NCBI GenBank assembly: GCA_015488935.1
Contig: WFMU01000335.1
Span: 1 to 11,911, forward strand
DNA: 11,911 nt
Origin: Flavobacteriaceae bacterium
GTDB lineage: Bacteria > Bacteroidota > Bacteroidia > Flavobacteriales > Flavobacteriaceae
Direction of reading: 5' to 3'
The translations under genes were made by a program, and so were the position numbers. Below the pieces are notes generated by a model. That model saw only the letters and a program-made list of their open reading frames with translations, was not told the DNA's origin and did not search any database. This document shows, piece by piece, positions 8,287 to 11,911 of this stretch. The first letter of the stretch is position 1. Each line of letters opens with the position of its first letter.

Positions 8287-8318
8287 AAGTAATGCTAAGT
8301 GTATAAAAAAGGTAATGG

Positions 8319-8336
8319 TGCCAAAAATGGTTGGCA
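8319..8336. terminator. Possible hairpin between convergent genes
   Basis: A perfect 6-bp inverted repeat, TGCCAA and TTGGCA around a 6-base loop, lies in the 67-bp gap between two convergent genes. It is one of the few GC-containing stems nearby. On the minus strand a six-T run (8305-8310) follows after eight bases; no T run follows on the plus strand. A terminator for the minus-strand hydrolase is possible but the spacing is poor. Confidence 0.3.
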
Positions 8337-8353
8337 TAACTTATGTCCTAATT

Positions 8354-9481
8354 TTATTGGATGGCAGGAATAACATATTCTGCAATAAAGCTATCTATAT
8401 TTAATGGATTATAAACTCCATTGGTGTTTGCGGTTGAAACAATTACAATATCTAAACTAGGTATAAGACAAATGTATTGACCTCCATAACCCCAAGCTTT
8501 ATAAACATTATTTCCTAAAATATTAGTTATCCACCAGCCGTAACTGTAGCCGTAATCACTATCAACATTTATTTGAGAGATACGTGATGTATTTATCCAA
8601 TTAGTAGGAATTATTTGATTTGAGTTTGCCATACCATTGTTTGCATATAGTAATCCAAATTGAGCTAATTCTCTAGGTGTTATATAAAAATTATATCCGC
8701 CAGAAAAATAGCCTTGTGGGTCTTTTCCCCAATGTTCTACTACGATTCCTAATTTTGTCATAAGATTAGTATATAAAAACGTACATGTACTTGTATCGGA
8801 AGCTTTGCTTAAAATAGCAGAAAGTAAATGTGTATTTCCTGTTGCATAGTTAAAAGTAGTACCTGGAGAATTTACTAATGGTAAATCAAGTATAGCTTTA
8901 GTCCAATTGTTTAATATTTCAATGCTATATTCTGTATTATCTTCTTCCCAATCTAAACCTGATGTCATGTTGAGTAAATGCTTAATAGTTATCTCTTTTT
9001 TTAAGGTATTATTTGGAATATATTGTGGAAAAAAGTCCAAAACTTTTTGGTCAACTCCATCTATAATTCCTTTGTCAATTGCAATTCCGATAAGTGCAGA
9101 AAGAATGCATTTTGATGCGGAATGAATATTATTACTTTGATTTTTATCGCTACCATTAAAGTACTTTTCGTACACAATCTTATTATTTCTTATTAAAAGA
9201 AAACTAAATAGTGTTGTATGATTTTCTAGAATGTTTGTTCCCGAATTAAAAACTAAACTATCTATATTTGCCTCATTGAAATTGGAAAATTTCCATTGGT
9301 AATTTGTACTTTCAATATTGTTATAGGTAGGATTGTTTTCGTAAAAAGTATTATTGCCATCTTGTCTAATATAAATAGTATTGCAATTGGTTAAGGTATC
9401 TTGTGTTTCTGTTTCTTTTGGTTCTTTATGGCAAGAAAAGAGCAACAAAGTAAAAATTAAAAAGAGGAAACTAGGTTTCAT
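8354..9481 (-). CDS. Serine hydrolase lipoprotein, beta-lactamase (class C-like) family
   Basis: This 375-residue protein has the penicillin-recognising serine hydrolase fold of COG1680. Motif one is SASK at 121-124, giving nucleophile Ser121 and general base Lys124. It is followed by HLLNMTSGLDW (168-178), usual in the family. Motif two is the Tyr at 212 in FNYATGN. The C-terminal part has GYSYGWW (311-317) and WGYGGQ (330-335), replacing the KTG of true beta-lactamases. That pattern is closer to esterases and 6-aminohexanoate-dimer hydrolase-like enzymes than to antibiotic-degrading AmpC, so I would not call it a resistance gene; its substrate is unknown. The signal peptide ends LLFSC with Cys17. 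The following residues (HKEPKETETQD) are rich in Glu, which may favour surface export in Bacteroidota. The gene stands alone, with 225 bases before it. Confidence 0.87.
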   Translation of the reverse strand: MKPSFLFLIFTLLLFSCHKEPKETETQDTLTNCNTIYIRQDGNNTFYENNPTYNNIESTNYQWKFSNFNEANIDSLVFNSGTNILENHTTLFSFLLIRNNKIVYEKYFNGSDKNQSNNIHSASKCILSALIGIAIDKGIIDGVDQKVLDFFPQYIPNNTLKKEITIKHLLNMTSGLDWEEDNTEYSIEILNNWTKAILDLPLVNSPGTTFNYATGNTHLLSAILSKASDTSTCTFLYTNLMTKLGIVVEHWGKDPQGYFSGGYNFYITPRELAQFGLLYANNGMANSNQIIPTNWINTSRISQINVDSDYGYSYGWWITNILGNNVYKAWGYGGQYICLIPSLDIVIVSTANTNGVYNPLNIDSFIAEYVIPAIQ

Positions 9482-9545
9482 GTTAATTTTATTGTTTATG
9501 AAAAAATAACGCTAATGTGTTTAGAGACTTTTATTAGTTTCTCAA

Positions 9546-9588
9546 TTCCAAAAGTAGTAATAATTTTTTGAATTTTCTGTTTTTGGAA
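9546..9588. repeat. Inverted repeat in the upstream region of the serine hydrolase gene
   Basis: TTCCAAAA (9546-9553) and TTTTGGAA (9581-9588) are perfect inverted 8-bp arms separated by 27 bases. In plus-strand RNA the pairing could extend to 12 by including two G-U pairs. The only other gene-free sequence in the 225-bp gap around it is AT-rich and holds the possible terminator at 9671-9692. As DNA, the arms could bind a dimeric regulator. Confidence 0.4.
9549..9556 (-). promoter_or_regulatory. Candidate Bacteroidota -7 box for the serine hydrolase gene
   Basis: Read on the minus strand, this is TACTTTTG, an exact match to TAnnTTTG, 67 bases before the ATG of the serine hydrolase gene. It implies a leader of roughly 60 bases. 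No clear -33 TTG is visible at the expected spacing. The box overlaps the left arm of the inverted repeat at 9546-9588. Confidence 0.35.
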
Positions 9589-9658
9589 ATATTATATCAC
9601 ACACATAATGAATATCTTACTCTTATTAGATGATATTTATTTTAGAGATGTTTTTAAG

Positions 9659-9692
9659 AAAAAACAGTAGTTTAAAAAGTACTTTGGTTAAA
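9659..9692 (-). terminator. Possible terminator of the GH84-like gene
   Basis: Downstream of the minus-strand stop at 9707, outer arms TTTAA (9671-9675) and TTAAA (9688-9692) enclose the 10-bp palindrome AAAGTACTTT (9676-9685), with two unpaired bases on one side. On the minus strand a run of six T (9659-9664) follows the stem after six bases. The stem is almost all A-T, so termination would be weak. Confidence 0.33.
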
Positions 9693-9706
9693 TTTTTTTC
9701 TTTTTT

Positions 9707-11911
9707 CTATTTTTTTGAATTACGTAAAATGGCATAATTCAACAGAAAGGCTGGTGGTGCATCATAATTTCCTGTTGGACTGGTGTTTGAGATAGTTAAG
9801 ACATTATTTTGTTTAATTATATTGGCTGAAATTTTAAATTTTTTGATATTCCATTTTTTATTAGAGAAAGTAGTAGGTCCTTCAAAAATCACTTTATCAT
9901 TCAATGTAATTTTAATAGGGCATTTTTCATCTTTAAAATCATCAGCTCCCGATATTATAAGTTGATAGTCACTCGCTGGTGGAAACGAATTTAATTTAAA
10001 AGTAGCACTCATTTTAGAAATAGGCGTTTTAGCTCCACAAATATATGCAGTTGGGCGATCTTCTAAATGAATTCCAGTTTTAGCATTGTAATAACCATAA
10101 GTCATTATTCCGCATCCTGTAAATTTTATTGGTTCAATAAGTAGGTCCGTATCAGAATTAAAATTAACATCTTTTATTGCATAATACATAGTTACCGTAG
10201 CATTCTTTTTTCCAGCTAGTTTTTTAACAAGAGGATCTTTACTTGCTTTACGTACTTGTTTTACAAAATGTTTTACACGATCTATGTGAGATCCGTAAAC
10301 AGATGTCCAAAATTCGACACTTTTACTTTTATTCAATTTTGCAGTTAGCTTTTCAAGATTGTCTATGGTTTCATAAAGCAAACTAGCATTGGCAATAGCT
10401 TTCATTGTAACTTCAGGTAAATAGGTGTCGAATTTAGATAATTCAGAATTTATTTCTTTTAAAGTCGAATAATCTTCAGGTCCAGTTAACTTCATAACAG
10501 CATCTTTGATAGTTGTTTCTGGATTAAACTTTTTAGGATTCCATGTCCAGTCTGCAATACTTACTAGAGCGCCACTTTTATCAAAATCACCACCGTTTAA
10601 CATAAACGCTTTAATATCTTTTAAATATCCTTTGTAATACCATTTATTTAAATTGTAAATTGGGTCGGTAACATAATGGTAACTAGAAATATGAGGATTT
10701 CCTATACCGTTTTGAAACACTAGTGGTTTTCGTTTGATTTTATCGATTTCCCATTTTACGTGTTTTTGTGAAACAGTATTACTTTGAACTCTTGGACCTG
10801 TCCAATAAATATCTATTGCCTTTGGAAGTGTACCTATCTTATTTAAATAATTATCTCTTGGTTCGGGTAATGGATTTGGAGCAACAGGTCCCCAATAAAA
10901 CGGTGGACAGAATGCAATGTTAATATTCGGATAGTCTTTTTTTAGTTTTTCATAGAGTTTGGTAAGTAAATAGTAATCTGCTTTGGCAGCTGTTCCAAAT
11001 TTATTTTTATCGTTAGGATGCATAGGATATCGTGTATCATCAAATTGCACAGATAGATTACCACCAGCTTTGGCAATAGGCAGTGCAAAATTGTTGTAAA
11101 TGATATCAAAATCTGCTTTACTATTACAATTTATTTGTGGCACTTGGTCGTAGCCAAGAAAACGTGCTCCTGCATACCATTTAATATCTAAAGGAGTTAA
11201 TTTTTCGCCAATTTCTTTGACTCTTTTGTAAAAAATTGCACTTCTGGGCAAACGCCAGTTATCATGGTGTTTTCTATCTCCTGCAATTTCTTCTCTAAAA
11301 TCAACTAAGTTTAGTTTAAAGGCTACCATAAAGTGAGCTATTACCGCTGGATTCTTACTAATACTAGACTCGGCAAGAAAGCCACGGTGTAGTGATTCTG
11401 GCCAGTCTATAACATCTAGTGCGCGTACAACAGATTTTCCATTTTTAATAAAAATCATTTGGTTAAGTGAGCTTATTGCCCATAGTAAACCTTGATAATC
11501 ACTACCTTTAAGAGACACTGTATTGTTGTTAGATTTAATAACATATCCTTGTGGATTTTGCGGTGTGTTTAATGTGTTATCATTGATTTTTAGGATACAG
11601 GTGTGTTTCGTATTTTCTTTTTCAACAAATTCATACTTTCCGCCATAGCGTGTTATTCTTTCGAGTAAATATTTAAGTCGAGCGTCATTTTGTTTGATAT
11701 TATTTAAAATGATGGAGGTATTTGCTAATGATATGTATTTGTTCTTGTATTTTACTTTTTGTGGAGTTGGCAGGATTTTACCTGTATAATACGGCATCAT
11801 GTATGGATTATCAACTTCCCCCATGATTGTATTGTCTAAAATAAAAGTCTTATTTATTGGTTTATTCTGAATAGCGTTTGTAGAGAAATCATTTGTGTGT
11901 TTAACAAATAG
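9707..11911 (-). CDS. GH84-like beta-N-acetylglucosaminidase (5' partial)
   Basis: The product is a probable exported glycosidase acting on N-acetylglucosamine-containing glycans. Numbering from the internal ATG at 11824, an N-terminal GH20b-like domain covers about 15-125 (ILPTPQKV to SLNQMI). A GH84/NAGidase-like barrel covers about 145-440, with RGFLAESS (147-154), the adjacent acids Asp262-Asp263 in QFDDTRYP at the position of the GH84 catalytic pair, WTGP (341-344), NGIGNP (372-377) and SIADWTWNP (422-430). A helical part follows, then a beta-rich C-terminal domain (about 600-705), possibly carbohydrate-binding. The frame stays open for 29 more codons beyond that ATG, to the window edge, and looks coding (LFVKHTNDFSTNAIQN), so the start and any signal peptide lie outside. 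At least 734 residues are encoded. The substrate could be peptidoglycan, chitin-like or host/algal glycans; nothing here decides. Confidence 0.85.
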   Translation of the reverse strand, partial: LFVKHTNDFSTNAIQNKPINKTFILDNTIMGEVDNPYMMPYYTGKILPTPQKVKYKNKYISLANTSIILNNIKQNDARLKYLLERITRYGGKYEFVEKENTKHTCILKINDNTLNTPQNPQGYVIKSNNNTVSLKGSDYQGLLWAISSLNQMIFIKNGKSVVRALDVIDWPESLHRGFLAESSISKNPAVIAHFMVAFKLNLVDFREEIAGDRKHHDNWRLPRSAIFYKRVKEIGEKLTPLDIKWYAGARFLGYDQVPQINCNSKADFDIIYNNFALPIAKAGGNLSVQFDDTRYPMHPNDKNKFGTAAKADYYLLTKLYEKLKKDYPNINIAFCPPFYWGPVAPNPLPEPRDNYLNKIGTLPKAIDIYWTGPRVQSNTVSQKHVKWEIDKIKRKPLVFQNGIGNPHISSYHYVTDPIYNLNKWYYKGYLKDIKAFMLNGGDFDKSGALVSIADWTWNPKKFNPETTIKDAVMKLTGPEDYSTLKEINSELSKFDTYLPEVTMKAIANASLLYETIDNLEKLTAKLNKSKSVEFWTSVYGSHIDRVKHFVKQVRKASKDPLVKKLAGKKNATVTMYYAIKDVNFNSDTDLLIEPIKFTGCGIMTYGYYNAKTGIHLEDRPTAYICGAKTPISKMSATFKLNSFPPASDYQLIISGADDFKDEKCPIKITLNDKVIFEGPTTFSNKKWNIKKFKISANIIKQNNVLTISNTSPTGNYDAPPAFLLNYAILRNSKK

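Noticed and set aside
8354..9481. Antibiotic-resistance beta-lactamase
   Set aside because: The SxxK motif is present but the KTG motif is replaced by GYGG and motif two is YAT; this fits esterase or amidase relatives better.
9482..9706. Small RNA or tRNA in the largest intergenic gap
   Set aside because: The gap is almost entirely A/T with no GC-rich cloverleaf or conserved RNA element; only the inverted repeat, the -7-like box and a weak terminator candidate can be seen.

Overview
This AT-rich window is almost certainly chromosomal DNA of a member of the Bacteroidota, most likely the Flavobacteriaceae. Its proteins resemble flavobacterial families: a PtpA-type prolyl peptidase, a DUF1343/NamZ lipoprotein, and an FtsX/LolE permease beginning MNYELFIAKRLI. 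Shine-Dalgarno sites are not apparent. Two genes must start at TTG. Two upstream regions carry the Bacteroidota -7 motif TAnnTTTG. I see no mobile element, CRISPR array, rRNA or tRNA.

Layout. Positions 1-4635 (+) hold a tight four-gene run: the 3' part of an endonuclease/exonuclease/phosphatase gene, a periplasmic prolyl tripeptidyl/dipeptidyl peptidase, a small membrane protein starting one base after the peptidase stop, and a ClsC-like phospholipase D/cardiolipin synthase lipoprotein. This run converges on a minus-strand NamZ-like exo-N-acetylmuramidase lipoprotein (4697-5998). Only five bases separate that gene's start from the divergent pair at 6004-8286 (+), an FtsX/LolE-family permease abutting an uncharacterised lipoprotein. 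Two more minus-strand genes follow. The first is a serine beta-lactamase-like hydrolase lipoprotein (8354-9481). The second is a GH84-like beta-N-acetylglucosaminidase (9707 to the window edge) whose reading frame is still open at the last base, so its start lies outside.

How the genes fit together. Nearly all products are cell-envelope proteins: four predicted lipoproteins, one secreted peptidase, two inner-membrane proteins and one probable exported glycosidase. The themes are peptide trimming, phospholipid synthesis, peptidoglycan or amino-sugar breakdown, and possibly lipoprotein trafficking. This looks like ordinary flavobacterial housekeeping and envelope gene content rather than a clear island or defence system. 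The least understood parts are the lipoprotein at 7261-8286, the 110-residue membrane protein at 2760-3092, and the crowded divergent start region near 6000.
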